Positions 33,643 to 45,037 of a DNA stretch of 64,000 nt are shown here, piece by piece (position 1 is the stretch's first letter; every line of letters begins with the position of its first letter). The position numbers and the translations under genes were made by a program. A model generated the notes under the pieces. The model was not told the DNA's origin. It saw only the letters and a list, made by a program, of their open reading frames with translations, and did not search any database. The stretch is from assembly GCF_001447385.1 (NCBI RefSeq), contig NZ_LLWQ01000215.1, positions 161,469 to 225,468 on the forward strand, given 5' to 3'. The stretch is from Paracoccus sp. MKU1. Its GTDB lineage: Bacteria > Pseudomonadota > Alphaproteobacteria > Rhodobacterales > Rhodobacteraceae.

Positions 33643-34607
33643 TCACCGCTCCTCGGCGGTGCGTTTCTCCCGCTGCAAGACGACAGCAAGAACGATGATG
33701 ACCCCCTGGATCGCCCCGTTCAGATAGGGGCTGACCAGATCGGCCAGATTCAGGATGTTGTCGATCAGCGACAGGATCAGCACGCCGACCACCGTGCCCC
33801 AGACCCGGCCGCGCCCGCCCTTCAGCGCGGTGCCGCCGATGATGACGGCGGCGATGGCCTCAAGCTCCCACAGGACCCCGGTCGAGCCCGAGGCCGAGCC
33901 GAGCCGCGGCACGTAAAGCACCACCGCCAGCCCGACCAGCACGCCCAGCAGCACATAGGTCAGAAGCCGCATCCGGTTCACGTCGATGGCCGAATAGCGC
34001 GCGACCCGGTCGTTCGAGCCGATGGCCTCGACATGGCGGCCGAAGCGGGAATGGCGCATGGTCCATTCGCCAAGGATCGCGACGATGGCAAAGACGATGA
34101 TCGGCCAGGTGATCCAGCCGATCCCGCTGTAATAGACCGGCCGGTAAAGCGTGCGCAGCCCGTAATCCAGCGACAGCGTGCCGCCATCGGCCAGCCATGT
34201 GACCAGCGAGCGGAAGATGCCCATGGTGCCCAGCGTGACGATGAAGGGCTCGATCCGCGCCTTGGTGACCAGCGCGCCGTTCAGGTATCCGGCGGCGATG
34301 CCGCCCAGCACGGCGACGCCCATGCCGACCAGGATCGTGCCCCAGTTCAGGCCGGTCGTCGGCAGAGCGGCGTTCATGGCGATGATGGCGATGCCGGCCA
34401 GGAAGGCGGCCATGGACCCTACCGACAGGTCCAGCCCGCCCGCCGTGATGACGAAGGTCATGCCCACCGCGATCAGCCCGATGAAGGCCGAGCGCGCCAG
34501 CACGTTGGTGATGTTCGCCGGCGCCAGAAAGGCGCTGTTCAGCGCCGCGCCCAGGATCACCAGGGCAACCAAAGCGACAAGCGGGCCAAGGGTATGCAGG
34601 TCGAGTT

Positions 34608-34611
<4 letters not shown>
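33643..34611 (-). CDS. Sugar ABC transporter permease (RbsC-like)
   Basis: A 322-residue inner-membrane permease of the RbsC family with eight or more hydrophobic segments; FIGLIAVGMTFVITAGGLDLSVGS (about residues 43-66, split here) and AVIIGGTALKGGRGRVWGTVVG near residue 255 are the signature blocks. ATGA overlap with the ATPase gene; 18 bases before the binding-protein gene. Confidence 0.9.
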
Positions 34612-36088
<1,477 letters not shown>

Positions 36089-36092
<4 letters not shown>

Positions 36093-37183
36093 GGCCCGAC
36101 CTCGACCCAGGCGCCGTCCCGTGTTGCAGAAGCCTGGGCGGCGGCGATGAAATCCATGCCGGACAGCCCGGCATTCAGTCCGGGAATGCGATCCGACAGG
36201 CTGGAATCGCCTCGAATAACATCCGCTATATCACGATATAGATTGGCAAAACCTTCCAGATAGCCCTCGGGATGCCCCGGCGGGGTGCGCGACGAGGCGC
36301 TGCGGTCCTGCGCCCGGGTCAGGATGCGGGCCGGGCCGTCCTTGGGCGACAGGATCAGCCGCTCGGGGTCGGACAGGCGCCATTCGAGTGCCGCCTGCGT
36401 GCCAAAGAGGCGCAAGGACAGCCCATTCTCCTGCCCGACGGCGACCTGGCTGACCCAGATGCCGCCCTTTGCCCCCGAGGCGTAGCGCAGCGCGATCCGC
36501 GCATCGTCATCGACCGCGCGGCCCGGCACCATGCTGGACAGATCGGCCGACAGGGACGCGGGCGTCTGGCCGGTGACGAATTGCGCCAGCTGCCAGGCAT
36601 GGGTGCCGATGTCGCCGATGGCCCCGGCGCCGGCGCGGGCGGGATCGGTGCGCCATTCGGCCTGTTTGCTGTCGGTCCGGTCGGCCAGCCAGCCTTGCAG
36701 ATATTCGGCCTGCACCAGCCGGATATCCCCCAGCGCGCCCTCGGCCACCAGCGCGCGGGCCTCGCGCACCATGGGCATGGCGCAGTAGTTGTGGGTCAGG
36801 AAGAACCGCGCGCCGCTGGCCCGCGCGGCCTCGGCGATCTGGCGCGCCTGTTCGGGCGTCGCGGCCAGCGGCTTGTCGCAGATCACATGGATGCCCGCGC
36901 GCAGGAAGGCCGCGGCGGGGGCGGCGTGCAGGTGGTTCGGCGTGACGATGCTGACCGCCTCGATCCCGTCCTCGCGCGCCGCCTCGGCCCGCGCCATCTC
37001 GGCGAAATCGCCATAGCTGCGGATGCCCAGCTCGGCGGCGCTGGCCGCCGCGCGCGCAGGGTCCGAGGACAGCGCCCCCGCGACCAGCACGAACCGCCCG
37101 TCCATGCGGGCCGCGATGCGATGGATGGCGCCGATGAAGGCGCCGCTGCCGCCGCCGACCATGCCCAGGCGAACCGGCCTCAT
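36089..37183 (-). CDS. Gfo/Idh/MocA-family oxidoreductase
   Basis: A 364-residue NAD(P)-dependent dehydrogenase: Rossmann motif LGMVGGGSGAFIGAIHR (about residues 5-21), SIVTPNHLHAAPAAAFLRAGIHVICDKPLA in two blocks (the EKP/DKP catalytic-lysine motif, about 80-109), and GDIGTHAWQLAQFVTGQ with the substrate-site His. The start at 37183 is set by the Rossmann motif and ATGA overlap with the isomerase stop. Substrate not known; likely oxidises the sugar or polyol brought in by the adjacent transporter. Confidence 0.88.
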
Positions 37184-38232
37184 AGCCCCAGCACCCTGTC
37201 GATGGCCGCGCGGTCCACGCGGCTGGCGGCGAAATCGTCGAAGGCGTGCGGCGTCACCCGGATGATGTGGTCGCGCACGAAACGCGCGCCCTCGCGCGCG
37301 CCATCCTCGGGATGCTTCAGCGCGCATTCCCATTCGACCACCGCCCAGCCGTCGAAACCGTATTGCGTCAGCTTCGAGAACACCGCGCCGAAATCCACCT
37401 GCCCGTCGCCGGGACTGCGGAAGCGGCCGGCGCGCTCGGCCCAACCCTGATAGCCGCCATAGACCCCTTGTCGGCCGGTCGGGCGGAACTCGGCATCCTT
37501 GACGTGGAACATGCGGACGCGGTCGTGATAGATGTCGATGTTCTGAAGGTAATCAAGCTGTTGCAGGACATAATGCGAGGGATCGTAAAGCATGTTCGCC
37601 CGGCGGTGCCCGTCCACGCGGTCGAGGAACATCTCGAATGTCACGCCGTCGTGCAGATCCTCGCCCGGATGGATCTCATAGCACAGGTCGATGCCGTATT
37701 CTTCGGCCAGATCCAGCAGCGGGTGCCAGCGCGCGGCCAGCGTGTCGAAGGCGGCCTCGACCAGCCCCGGTGCGCGTTGCGGCCAGGGGTAAAGGTAAGG
37801 CCAGGCCAAGGCCCCCGAAAACGTCGCCATCCGGTCCAGCCCCAGCAGCCGGCTGACGCGGATGGCGCGGGCGACCTGATCGACCGCCCATTCCTGCCGC
37901 GCGCTGGGATTGCCGCGCAGGGCGGGCGGCGCAAAGGCGTCGAAACCGGCGTCATAGGCCGGATGCACGGCGACGAGCTGGCCTTGCAGATGGGTGGAAA
38001 GCTCGGTCACCTCGACGCCGTTCTGCCGGGCGATGCCCAGAAATTCGTCGCGATAGTCCTGCGAGTCCCCGGCAAGCTCCAGATCCAGCATGCGCGGGTC
38101 GCCGGTCGGCACCTGCACGCCCCGATAGCCGCAATCGGCCGCCCAGCGGGTGATGCCGTCCCAGCTGTCGAAGGGCGCCGTCTCGCCGATGAACTGCGCC
38201 AGAAACAGCGCCGGTCCCTTGATGGTCCGCAT
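37180..38232 (-). CDS. Xylose isomerase-like TIM-barrel sugar isomerase/epimerase
   Basis: A 350-residue TIM-barrel enzyme of the AP endonuclease 2/sugar isomerase superfamily. Likely divalent-metal ligands are in CYEIHPGED, MLYDPSHYVLQQ, RMFHVKDAEF and WAVVEWECA, in the usual order Glu-Asp-His-Glu. ATG at 38232 with GGGGAGAGAGGGAAA upstream is clear; a much longer open frame upstream is not coding. First gene of the leftward sugar operon, behind the LacI operator. Confidence 0.88.
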   Translation of the reverse strand: MRTIKGPALFLAQFIGETAPFDSWDGITRWAADCGYRGVQVPTGDPRMLDLELAGDSQDYRDEFLGIARQNGVEVTELSTHLQGQLVAVHPAYDAGFDAFAPPALRGNPSARQEWAVDQVARAIRVSRLLGLDRMATFSGALAWPYLYPWPQRAPGLVEAAFDTLAARWHPLLDLAEEYGIDLCYEIHPGEDLHDGVTFEMFLDRVDGHRRANMLYDPSHYVLQQLDYLQNIDIYHDRVRMFHVKDAEFRPTGRQGVYGGYQGWAERAGRFRSPGDGQVDFGAVFSKLTQYGFDGWAVVEWECALKHPEDGAREGARFVRDHIIRVTPHAFDDFAASRVDRAAIDRVLGL

Positions 38233-38270
38233 GGTTTCCCTCTCTCCCCAAGGGTCAGGCTGCACTGGTC

Positions 38271-38284
38271 TGCAATCGATTGCA
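38271..38284. promoter_or_regulatory. LacI-family operator palindrome
   Basis: TGCAATCGATTGCA is a perfect 14-bp palindrome with the central CG typical of LacI-family operators. It lies between the sugar operon and the divergent lacI-type gene, 38 bases before the isomerase start and 44 before the regulator start, so it could control both. Confidence 0.75.
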
Positions 38285-38328
38285 ACATTTTCTTGCGCCC
38301 GGCCGCGCGGCGCGCGTAACCTTGGGCG

Positions 38329-39339
38329 ATGGAAAGTCGGACCCCGCCCGGACGGGCCAGATTGTCGGATGTCGCGCAGCGCGCGGGCGTGTCGGCCTCG
38401 ACCGTCAGCCGGGTGCTGTCCAATCCCGGCGTGGTGGCCGAAGCGACGCGTGAGGCGGTGATGCGGGCGGTGGCCGAGACCGGCTATCGCATGAACCACG
38501 CCGCGCGGAACCTGCGCAAGCAAAGGACCGGCTGCGTCGTGGCGCTGGTGCCCAATCTGGGCAACCCGTTCTTTGCCAAGATCCTGGACGGCATGGGCCG
38601 GGAACTGGCCGGCGCCGGCTATGACCTGCTGGTCGCCGATACGCTGGAGGACAGCGGCCGCCATACCCGGTTGGACCGTTTCCTCGACCCCTCGCGGGCG
38701 GATGGGATCATCCTTCTGGACGGGCTGGCGCCCTTTGGCGATCTGGCCGGGCGGGCGGACCTGCCGCCGGTGATCACCGCCTGCGAATGGATCGAGGGCG
38801 CGGAACTGCCCCGCGTCATGCTGGACAATCGCGATGGCGGGCGGTTGGCCGTGGCGCATCTGCGCGGCCTTGGCCACAGCCATATCGGCCTGATCGGCGG
38901 CCCGCCCGGCAACGTGCTGCACAAGGCGCGGCGCGAAGGCGCGCTGTCGGCGGCGGGCGATGCGCGGATCACCGAGTTTCCCGGCGACTTCACCCTGCAA
39001 TCGGGGCAGCAGGCGGCGCTGGCCTGGCAGGCGCTGCCGGCCTCGGACCGCCCGACCGGCATCTTCGCCTTTTCCGACGAGATGGCCTGCGCCTTCATGT
39101 CGGGGCTTCAGCGCGCCGGGCATCATGTGCCGGGCGATGTCTCGATCGTCGGCTTCGACGATATCGAGCTGGTGTCGCACCTGGCCCCGGCGCTGACCAC
39201 GATCCGCCAGCCCAAGCGCGAGATCGGCCGCAAGGCCGCGCGGATCGTGCTGGACCGCATCGCCGGGCGCGAGATCCCGGCCGTGACCCTGCTGGCGCCG
39301 CGGCTGATGCTGCGGGAGACCACGGCGCCGCCGCCCTGA
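38329..39339 (+). CDS. LacI-family transcriptional regulator
   Basis: A 336-residue repressor: N-terminal helix-turn-helix and hinge (ARLSDVAQRAGVSASTVSRVL, about residues 10-30; then TGYRMNHAARNLRKQRTG) and a periplasmic-binding-like sugar domain ending GFDDIELVSHLAPALTTIRQP. Divergent from the sugar operon with a palindromic operator between. The effector is presumably the transported sugar or its first product (inference). Followed by a bidirectional terminator. Confidence 0.92.
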   Translation: MESRTPPGRARLSDVAQRAGVSASTVSRVLSNPGVVAEATREAVMRAVAETGYRMNHAARNLRKQRTGCVVALVPNLGNPFFAKILDGMGRELAGAGYDLLVADTLEDSGRHTRLDRFLDPSRADGIILLDGLAPFGDLAGRADLPPVITACEWIEGAELPRVMLDNRDGGRLAVAHLRGLGHSHIGLIGGPPGNVLHKARREGALSAAGDARITEFPGDFTLQSGQQAALAWQALPASDRPTGIFAFSDEMACAFMSGLQRAGHHVPGDVSIVGFDDIELVSHLAPALTTIRQPKREIGRKAARIVLDRIAGREIPAVTLLAPRLMLRETTAPPP

Positions 39340-39345
39340 ACGCAA

Positions 39346-39371
39346 AAGGGCGCCCGCGACGGGGCGCCCTT
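39346..39371. terminator. Bidirectional terminator between LacI gene and dctA
   Basis: AAGGGCGCCC (39346-39355), loop GCGACG, GGGCGCCCTT (39362-39371). On the minus strand TTTTGCGTTC follows, a good intrinsic terminator for dctA. It shares the AACGCAAAAGG entry with the terminator at 18999. Confidence 0.75.
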
Positions 39372-39388
39372 GCTGCAATCGCGTGGGG

Positions 39389-40756
39389 TCAGTCGGCGCT
39401 GGCCTCGTTCAGGCGCAGCCCGGCCGGGGCGCCGTGCAGGTCGTGGATCGGGGCGGCCTCGCCTCCGGTCCCGCCGGCCAGCACGCGGTCGAACTGCTCG
39501 CGGTCCAGCGCGCCCTCCCAGCGGCTGACGACGACCGTGGCCACCGCATTGCCGATGAAATTGGTGATCGAGCGGCATTCCGACATGAAGCGGTCCACGC
39601 CCAGGATCAGCGCCATGCCGGCGACCGGCACGGTCGGCACCACCGAAAGCGTCGCGGCCAGGGTGATGAAGCCCGCCCCGGTCACGCCCGCCGCGCCCTT
39701 CGACGACAGCATGGCGACCAGCAGCAGCAGGATCTGCTGTTGCAGCGTCAGGTCGGTATTGGTGGCCTGGGCGATGAACAGCGCCGCCAGCGTCATGTAG
39801 ATGTTGGTGCCGTCCAGGTTGAAGCTGTAGCCGGTCGGCACGACCAGCCCGACGACCGAACGCTTGCAGCCGGCCTTCTCCATCTTCTCCATCAGCGAGG
39901 GCAGCGCCGATTCCGAGGACGAGGTGCCCAGCACCAGCAGGATCTCGGCCTTGAGATAGGAGATCAGCCGGAAGATCGAAAAGCCGTTGAGCATGCAGAC
40001 CGTGCCCAGGATCACGATCACGAACAGCGCCGAGGTCAGGTAGAAGGTGCCGACCAGCGTCGCCAGGTTCACCACCGAGGCGATGCCGTATTTGCCGATG
40101 GTGAAGGCGAAGGCCCCGAAGGCGCCGACGGGCGCGGCCTTCATCAGGATGTCCACCATGCGGAAGACGGCGTGGCTGATTGCCTCGAACAGCGCCACGA
40201 CCGGCTTGCCCTTGTCGCCGATCAGGATCAGGCCGATGCCGAACAGGATGGCGACGAACAGCACTTGCAGGATGTTGCCATCGACGAAGGCCGAGGTGAT
40301 CGTGGACGGGATGATGTCCATGACAAAGCCGGTCAGCGACGATTCATGCGCCTTGCTGGCATAGTCGGCGACCTTGCTGGCATCCAGCGTCGCCGGGTCG
40401 ATGTTCATGCCGGCGCCGGGCCGGATGACATTGGCGGTGACCAGCCCGACCACCAGCGCCAGGGTCGAGAAGGTCAGGAAATAGCCGAAGGCCTTGCCGA
40501 CGACCGAGCCCACGCCCTTCAGCGTGCCCATGCCGGCCAGCCCGGTGACGATGGTCAGGAAGATGACCGGGGCGATGATCATCTTGACCAGCTTGATGAA
40601 GGCATCGCCCAGGGGCTTCAGCGCCTCGCCGGTCTCGGGATAGAAATGCCCGATCAGCGCGCCGGCGACGATGGCGCAAAGAACCTGGAAATAAAGATGC
40701 CTGTAAAAGGGCCGCGGTGCGTGAGCGACCGGCGCGGCCGTGGTGTCGATGTGCAT
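39389..40756 (-). CDS. dctA: C4-dicarboxylate transporter DctA
   Basis: Proton/sodium-coupled uptake of succinate, fumarate and malate across the inner membrane. The 455-residue protein is the usual length with eight or more hydrophobic segments. [20 protein letters not shown] (about residues 275-294), [34 protein letters not shown] and [22 protein letters not shown] are DctA hallmarks. The ATG at 40756 follows GGAGGAGG; the longer open frame upstream is noncoding. Divergent from dctBD with two DctD-type sites between. Confidence 0.95.
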   Translation of the reverse strand: MHIDTTAAPVAHAPRPFYRHLYFQVLCAIVAGALIGHFYPETGEALKPLGDAFIKLVKMIIAPVIFLTIVTGLAGMGTLKGVGSVVGKAFGYFLTFSTLALVVGLVTANVIRPGAGMNIDPATLDASKVADYASKAHESSLTGFVMDIIPSTITSAFVDGNILQVLFVAILFGIGLILIGDKGKPVVALFEAISHAVFRMVDILMKAAPVGAFGAFAFTIGKYGIASVVNLATLVGTFYLTSALFVIVILGTVCMLNGFSIFRLISYLKAEILLVLGTSSSESALPSLMEKMEKAGCKRSVVGLVVPTGYSFNLDGTNIYMTLAALFIAQATNTDLTLQQQILLLLVAMLSSKGAAGVTGAGFITLAATLSVVPTVPVAGMALILGVDRFMSECRSITNFIGNAVATVVVSRWEGALDREQFDRVLAGGTGGEAAPIHDLHGAPAGLRLNEASAD

Positions 40757-40797
40757 GGGGCCTCCTCCAACCTGCGTATGACGGTGATGTGACCGCC

Positions 40798-40826
40798 ATG
40801 ATAAATTCGCCGGCTCTGGCGCCCAA
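40798..40826 (-). promoter_or_regulatory. Sigma70-type promoter candidate for dctA
   Basis: Minus strand TTGGGC (40826-40821), 17-base spacer, TATCAT (40803-40798). No -24/-12 pair (GG-N10-GC within a good consensus) was found between the DctD sites and dctA. Because this DctD lacks the sigma54-contacting loop, a sigma70 promoter would fit. Moderate support. Confidence 0.4.
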
Positions 40827-40891
40827 AAACCCGGCGCATGACAGCAATGCGTTGTAATCATGGCTTTTTGCCCAAAGCCGCCCGGCTGATC

Positions 40892-40909
40892 TGTGTGGTT
40901 TTCCGCACA
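40892..40909. promoter_or_regulatory. DctD-type binding site 1
   Basis: TGTGTGGTTTTCCGCACA is a near-palindrome of the TGTGCGGAAA...CCGCACA kind used as DctD upstream activating sites in rhizobia. It lies 136 bases before dctA and near the start of dctB; a second copy follows with centres 32 bases apart (about three helical turns). Confidence 0.6.
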
Positions 40910-40924
40910 GGCCGGATCTGCTAG

Positions 40925-40940
40925 TGTGGAAACCCGCACA
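40925..40940. promoter_or_regulatory. DctD-type binding site 2
   Basis: TGTGGAAACCCGCACA, the second of two tandem inverted repeats between dctA and dctB. It is only 22 bases before the dctB start, so occupancy could also autoregulate dctBD. Confidence 0.6.
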
Positions 40941-40962
40941 ACGCCCGACCGCATGGGGAAGC

Positions 40963-42648
40963 ATGACCGCCACAACCGATTCGCAAGGCGAGAGGCCCAG
41001 CCCGGTGCTGTGGCGGCTGACGCTCGCGGTCGCCGTGGCGCTGGCCATGCTGGCCGCTCTGGCGCTGACCTTCCGGCTGGCCCATGACAGCGCCGCCCGC
41101 GCCCTGACCGAGCGGCTGGCGGTCAGCGCGCAGAGCCGGGTGCAGACGCTGGAAAGCGTGCTGGCCAAGCAGCGCGCCGTGGCCACGGTTCTGTCCGACG
41201 ATGCCGCCGTGCGGCAGGCGCTGGCCGATCCGTCGCCGGCCAATGTCTCGCGCGTGTCGCAAAAGCTGGAACGGTTGCAGGAACAGACCAGCAGCGCGGT
41301 GATCTATCTGCTCAATCGCGACGGCGTCGCCATTGCCGCCTCGAACTGGCACGATCCCGACAGTTTCATCGGCTCGGACTACAGCTTCCGCAGCTATTTC
41401 AGCGAGGCGCTGCTTCGCGGCGAGGCGACGCAATTCGCGCTCGGCACCGTCAGCAACCGGCCCGGGCTTTATCTGTCGCATGACGTGCCGTCCGAGGGCG
41501 GCCCCCCGGGCGTCGTCGTGGTGAAGGTCGAGTTCGACGCGATGGAACAGGGCTGGACCCGGGCGGCCGAGACCACGCTGGTCACCGACGCCACCGGGCA
41601 GGTGATCCTGACCAGCCTGCCGGGCCTGCGCTTCGGGCCGCTGCCGCCAGTCGCGGCCGGGCAGGTCTCGGCCCGGCGCGAGGTGCCGGGGGCGGGCTGG
41701 GTGCTATGGGTCCGTGCGCCGGGGGCCGAGGCGGTGCGGGCGGCGTTGCTGGCGGCCGGGACGGTCGGCTTCCTGTTCACGCTGCTGCTGGCCGGCGGGC
41801 TCTGGGCCGCGCGCGCCCGCACCCGCGCCGCCCGCCGCGCCGAAGCCGAGCGCCGCTATCGCGCCGACCTGGAGCGCGCGGTCGAGGAACGCACCCGCGA
41901 CCTGACCGCCGAAATGCGCGAGCGCCGCGCCGCCGAGCAGCGGCTGGCGCAATTGCAAGGCGAGATGGTGCAGGCCAACAAGCTGGCGACGCTGGGCCAG
42001 ATCACCGCCGGCGTCGCGCATGAGGTGAACACGCCGCTGGCCACCATCCGCCTTTTGGCCGAGAACGGCCGGCAGATGCTGCCCTCGGACAGCCCCCGCC
42101 TGGATCGCAACCTGGCCCAGATCTCGCGCATGACCGACCGCATCGCGCAGATCACCACCGAGCTGCGCGGCTTTGCCCGCAAGGCCACGGGCCAGATGGG
42201 TCCGGTCCCGCTCAAGGAGGCGCTGGACGCGGCGCTGCTGCTGACCGCCAGCCGGCGGCGGGCGCAGAACATCCGCCTGACCCTGCCCGAGATCCCGCCC
42301 GGGTTGCGGGTCATGGCCGAGACCGTGCGGCTGGAGCAGATCCTGGTGAACCTGATCCAGAACGCGCAAGAGGCGCTGGAGGGCCGGGCCGACCCGGAAA
42401 TCCGCATCGCGCTGCAAGACGACGGGCCGATGCTGCGGCTCAGCATCGCGGATAACGGGCCGGGGCTGTCGCCGCAGATCGCCGCCCAGCTTTTCACCCC
42501 CTTCGCCACCAGCAAGCCCGAGGGGCTGGGCCTCGGCCTGGTGATCTCGCAGGAGATCGCGCGGGATTTCGGCGGCAGCCTGACGGCCGAGCCGCAGCGC
42601 GAAGGGCAGGGCGCCACCTTCCACCTCGACCTGCCGAAAGCCGCATGA
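40963..42648 (+). CDS. dctB: C4-dicarboxylate sensor histidine kinase DctB
   Basis: A 561-residue membrane sensor kinase. Two hydrophobic segments (about residues 18-42 and 255-280) frame a periplasmic double-PAS sensor containing [20 protein letters not shown], the DctB succinate-binding stretch. Then a coiled linker, H-box [21 protein letters not shown]-box [12 protein letters not shown], and ATP-lid blocks IADNGPGL and [13 protein letters not shown]. The ATG at 40963 has GGGGAA just upstream. ATGA overlap with dctD. Confidence 0.93.
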   Translation: MTATTDSQGERPSPVLWRLTLAVAVALAMLAALALTFRLAHDSAARALTERLAVSAQSRVQTLESVLAKQRAVATVLSDDAAVRQALADPSPANVSRVSQKLERLQEQTSSAVIYLLNRDGVAIAASNWHDPDSFIGSDYSFRSYFSEALLRGEATQFALGTVSNRPGLYLSHDVPSEGGPPGVVVVKVEFDAMEQGWTRAAETTLVTDATGQVILTSLPGLRFGPLPPVAAGQVSARREVPGAGWVLWVRAPGAEAVRAALLAAGTVGFLFTLLLAGGLWAARARTRAARRAEAERRYRADLERAVEERTRDLTAEMRERRAAEQRLAQLQGEMVQANKLATLGQITAGVAHEVNTPLATIRLLAENGRQMLPSDSPRLDRNLAQISRMTDRIAQITTELRGFARKATGQMGPVPLKEALDAALLLTASRRRAQNIRLTLPEIPPGLRVMAETVRLEQILVNLIQNAQEALEGRADPEIRIALQDDGPMLRLSIADNGPGLSPQIAAQLFTPFATSKPEGLGLGLVISQEIARDFGGSLTAEPQREGQGATFHLDLPKAA

Positions 42649-43991
42649 CCGACGCACCCGCCCCCGACGCCCCGCTTGTCCGCCTTGTCGATGACGATCC
42701 CGACCTGCTGGAGGCGCAGATGCAGGCGCTGCATCTGGCCGGCTTTCGCGCCGAAGCCTTCACCGATCCGGCCGAGGCGCTTGGCGGGCTTGGCCCGGAC
42801 TGGCCCGGCGTGGTGCTGTCGGACGTGCGCATGCCCGGCATGGACGGCTTCCAGCTGTTCGAGCGCATCCGCGCGCTCGACCCGGACCTGCCGGTGATCC
42901 TGCTGACCGGGCATGGCGACGTGCCGATGGCGGTCGCGGCGCTGAAACAGGGGGTCTACGACTTCCTGACCAAGCCGGTCGGCGGCGGCACGCTGGCGGC
43001 GGCGCTGGCGCGGGCGGCTTCCAGCCGGGCGCTGGTGCTGGAGAACCGCACCCTGCGCCGCCAGCAACAGGACAGCGCGGCGCGCGAGACCCGGCTGATC
43101 GGGCAAAGCCCCTTCATGCAGCACCTGCGCGAGACCGTCGAGCGGGTGGCCGAGGCAGGGGGCGACGTGCTGATCCTCGGCCCCGGCGGCTCGGGCAAGG
43201 AAACCGTGGCCCGCGCCATCCACCGCCAGAGCCCGCGCCGCGCCCGCGCCTTCGTCCATGTCGCCTGCGCCGCGCTGGACGAGGCGCGCTTCGAAGCCGA
43301 GATGCTGGGCAGCGAGCCGCAGGGCCGCGGCCCGCGCGCGCCCGGCCGGCTGGAGGCCGCCCATCGCGGCACGCTGTATCTGGACGAAATCGACGCGCTC
43401 GGCCCGGCGCTGCAAGCCCGCCTGCTGGCGCTGATCGAGGCACGCCAGATCCAGCCCCCCGGCAGCGCCGCGCCGCGGCCGCTGGACCTGCGCGTCATCG
43501 CCTCGACCCGCGCCGACCTGGAGCGGCTGATGCAGGAGGGGCGCTTTCGCGGCGATCTTTATTACCGGCTGTCGGGCATCACCCTGACCCTGCCGCCGCT
43601 GGCCGAGCGGCGCGAGGACATTCCCGAACTGTTCCGGCATTTCCTGCTCAGGGCGGCGGCGCGGCTGAACCTGCCGGTGGCGCCGGTCACCGGCGCGGTC
43701 AAGGCGCGGCTGGCCGGCCATGGCTGGCCCGGCAACCTGCGCGAATTGCAGCAATTCGCCGAAAGCCATGCGCTGGGGCTGACCCCCTTCGATCCGCCGC
43801 AGGAGGGCGAGGAGGCGCCGGGCCTTGCGGATCTGGTCGCGGGATACGAGGCCGAACTGATCCGCGAGGCACTGCGGCTTGCCCAGGGCAATGCGACCCA
43901 GGCCATGACCCGGCTGCGCCTGCCGCGCAAGACCTTCTACGACAAGCTGGCGCGCCACGGCATCAAGCCCGCCGATTTCCGCCCCGGCTAA
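42645..43991 (+). CDS. dctD: C4-dicarboxylate response regulator DctD, lacking the GAFTGA loop
   Basis: A 448-residue NtrC-class regulator: receiver domain with phospho-acceptor Asp in VVLSDVRMPGMDG (about residues 52-64), AAA+ domain and a Fis-type helix-turn-helix at the end (GNATQAMTRLRLPRKTFYDKLARHG, split). The AAA+ part has Walker A LGPGGSGKETVA and Walker B GTLYLDEID, but where sigma54 activators have GAFTGA this protein reads LGSEPQGRGPRAPGRLEAAH. Without that loop it should not open a sigma54 promoter; like NtrC of Rhodobacter capsulatus it may act with sigma70 polymerase (inference). Stop overlaps the convergent nucleotidyltransferase gene by four bases. Confidence 0.9.
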   Translation: MTDAPAPDAPLVRLVDDDPDLLEAQMQALHLAGFRAEAFTDPAEALGGLGPDWPGVVLSDVRMPGMDGFQLFERIRALDPDLPVILLTGHGDVPMAVAALKQGVYDFLTKPVGGGTLAAALARAASSRALVLENRTLRRQQQDSAARETRLIGQSPFMQHLRETVERVAEAGGDVLILGPGGSGKETVARAIHRQSPRRARAFVHVACAALDEARFEAEMLGSEPQGRGPRAPGRLEAAHRGTLYLDEIDALGPALQARLLALIEARQIQPPGSAAPRPLDLRVIASTRADLERLMQEGRFRGDLYYRLSGITLTLPPLAERREDIPELFRHFLLRAAARLNLPVAPVTGAVKARLAGHGWPGNLRELQQFAESHALGLTPFDPPQEGEEAPGLADLVAGYEAELIREALRLAQGNATQAMTRLRLPRKTFYDKLARHGIKPADFRPG

Positions 43992-45004
43992 AGCGCCTCC
44001 AGCCGGTCGCGCAGATGCGGCATCCGCTCCAGCGTCGCGGCCAGCCGCGTGCGCCAGGACGGGCCCTGCGCCATCGCCGTCTCATAGGCATCGCGCAGCT
44101 CGTCGGGCCGTTCCTCGGCCAGCGCCTCGATCAGGAATTCGGCCTGCGCCCGGTCCTTGCGCGCCTTCAGCGCCTCCGGCCCCTCGCGCCGGCGGTCGGC
44201 GACGATCAGCTTGTGGACGGCATAGCGTTCGGGCCGCGGCACCTGGATCAGGAAGCCGGCGCGGTAAAGCAGCGGCACCCGGATCGGATCGGCGATCAGG
44301 AAGTTCAGGTAATGCAGGCTCTGGGCCGAGACGCCAAGCGCCGGCAGGTCGCGCAGCCCCTCGGTCCCGTCGAAGCAGGGGGTCAGGAACTCGACCAGCG
44401 TCTGCTGCTCGCCCTGGCGCCAGCGCCAGACCCGCTGCCCCTCGACCGAGGGCAGGGGGTCGAAGCGCAGGTCGCGGAACACCTCGGCCAGCGGTTCGGT
44501 CACCCTGTCGCCCAGCACCAGCGACAGCCGCTCGAAACTGGCGATGTCGATATCGTCGGTCATGGCGGTCTGATCGAAGCCGATGCGCAGGCCCAGTTCG
44601 CCCTCGTAGCAGCGGAACGCCTGGGTGCCGACCAGCGTGCCGCCCAAGCGGAACACCCCGGCCCGCGCCATGGCCGAGATCACCTGGCCCGAGCCGCGAT
44701 CGGTCATCAGGCAACCCTCGGCCCGCAGGATGCGCATCAGCCGCGCGCGTTCGCGCTGGCTCTGCTTCTCGGCCTCGCGCAGGCTCTCCAGCCGGTCAAG
44801 CCGCGCCCGCAATTCCTCGCCATCCTCGCCGATATAGCGGTCGACGGTCCGGTCGCCGATGCGGAAATGATCGTACCAATAGCCCTTCTGCCCGACCTTT
44901 TTCAGCCGCGGCACGCCGCGCAGTTCGCTGACCGCCGCATCCTTGAGATGCCGCAACAGATCGGTCCAGGCCGCCACCGCCACCGGCGAAAGATGCTGCG
45001 CCAT
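43988..45004 (-). CDS. Predicted nucleotidyltransferase-fold protein (GSU2403-like), function unknown
   Basis: A 338-residue protein that resembles a group of stand-alone predicted nucleotidyltransferases. N-terminal helical part with KKVGQKGYWYDHFRIGDRTVDRYIGED (split), then a core with LVGTQAFRCYEGELG (about residues 122-136) and MTDDIDIASFE, where D-x-D could bind the metal, and a long helical C terminus with RYAVHKLIVADRRRE. Some relatives occur near toxin-antitoxin or stress genes, but I see no partner gene. The promoter is embedded between two long palindromes (45013-45085), suggesting tight control. 124 bases separate it from cbiZ. Confidence 0.75.
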   Translation of the reverse strand: MAQHLSPVAVAAWTDLLRHLKDAAVSELRGVPRLKKVGQKGYWYDHFRIGDRTVDRYIGEDGEELRARLDRLESLREAEKQSQRERARLMRILRAEGCLMTDRGSGQVISAMARAGVFRLGGTLVGTQAFRCYEGELGLRIGFDQTAMTDDIDIASFERLSLVLGDRVTEPLAEVFRDLRFDPLPSVEGQRVWRWRQGEQQTLVEFLTPCFDGTEGLRDLPALGVSAQSLHYLNFLIADPIRVPLLYRAGFLIQVPRPERYAVHKLIVADRRREGPEALKARKDRAQAEFLIEALAEERPDELRDAYETAMAQGPSWRTRLAATLERMPHLRDRLEAL

Positions 45005-45012
45005 AAGGGCTA

Positions 45013-45036
45013 CCCCACGGATTTTTTCCCGTGGGG
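45013..45036. promoter_or_regulatory. Palindrome 1 at the transcript start of the nucleotidyltransferase gene
   Basis: CCCCACGG (45013-45020) and CCGTGGGG (45029-45036), nine bases before the gene start codon and just downstream of the predicted -10. Together with palindrome 2 it shares the half-site TACCCCAC. Looks like an operator that would block start of transcription, or as RNA a hairpin hiding the ribosome site. Confidence 0.6.
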
Positions 45037-45037
45037 C

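Noticed and set aside
40757..40890. Sigma54 (-24/-12) promoter for dctA
   Set aside because: I looked for GG-N10-GC with surrounding consensus on the minus strand. The only good TTGCT has no GG at the right distance, and the other pairs lack the rest of the consensus.
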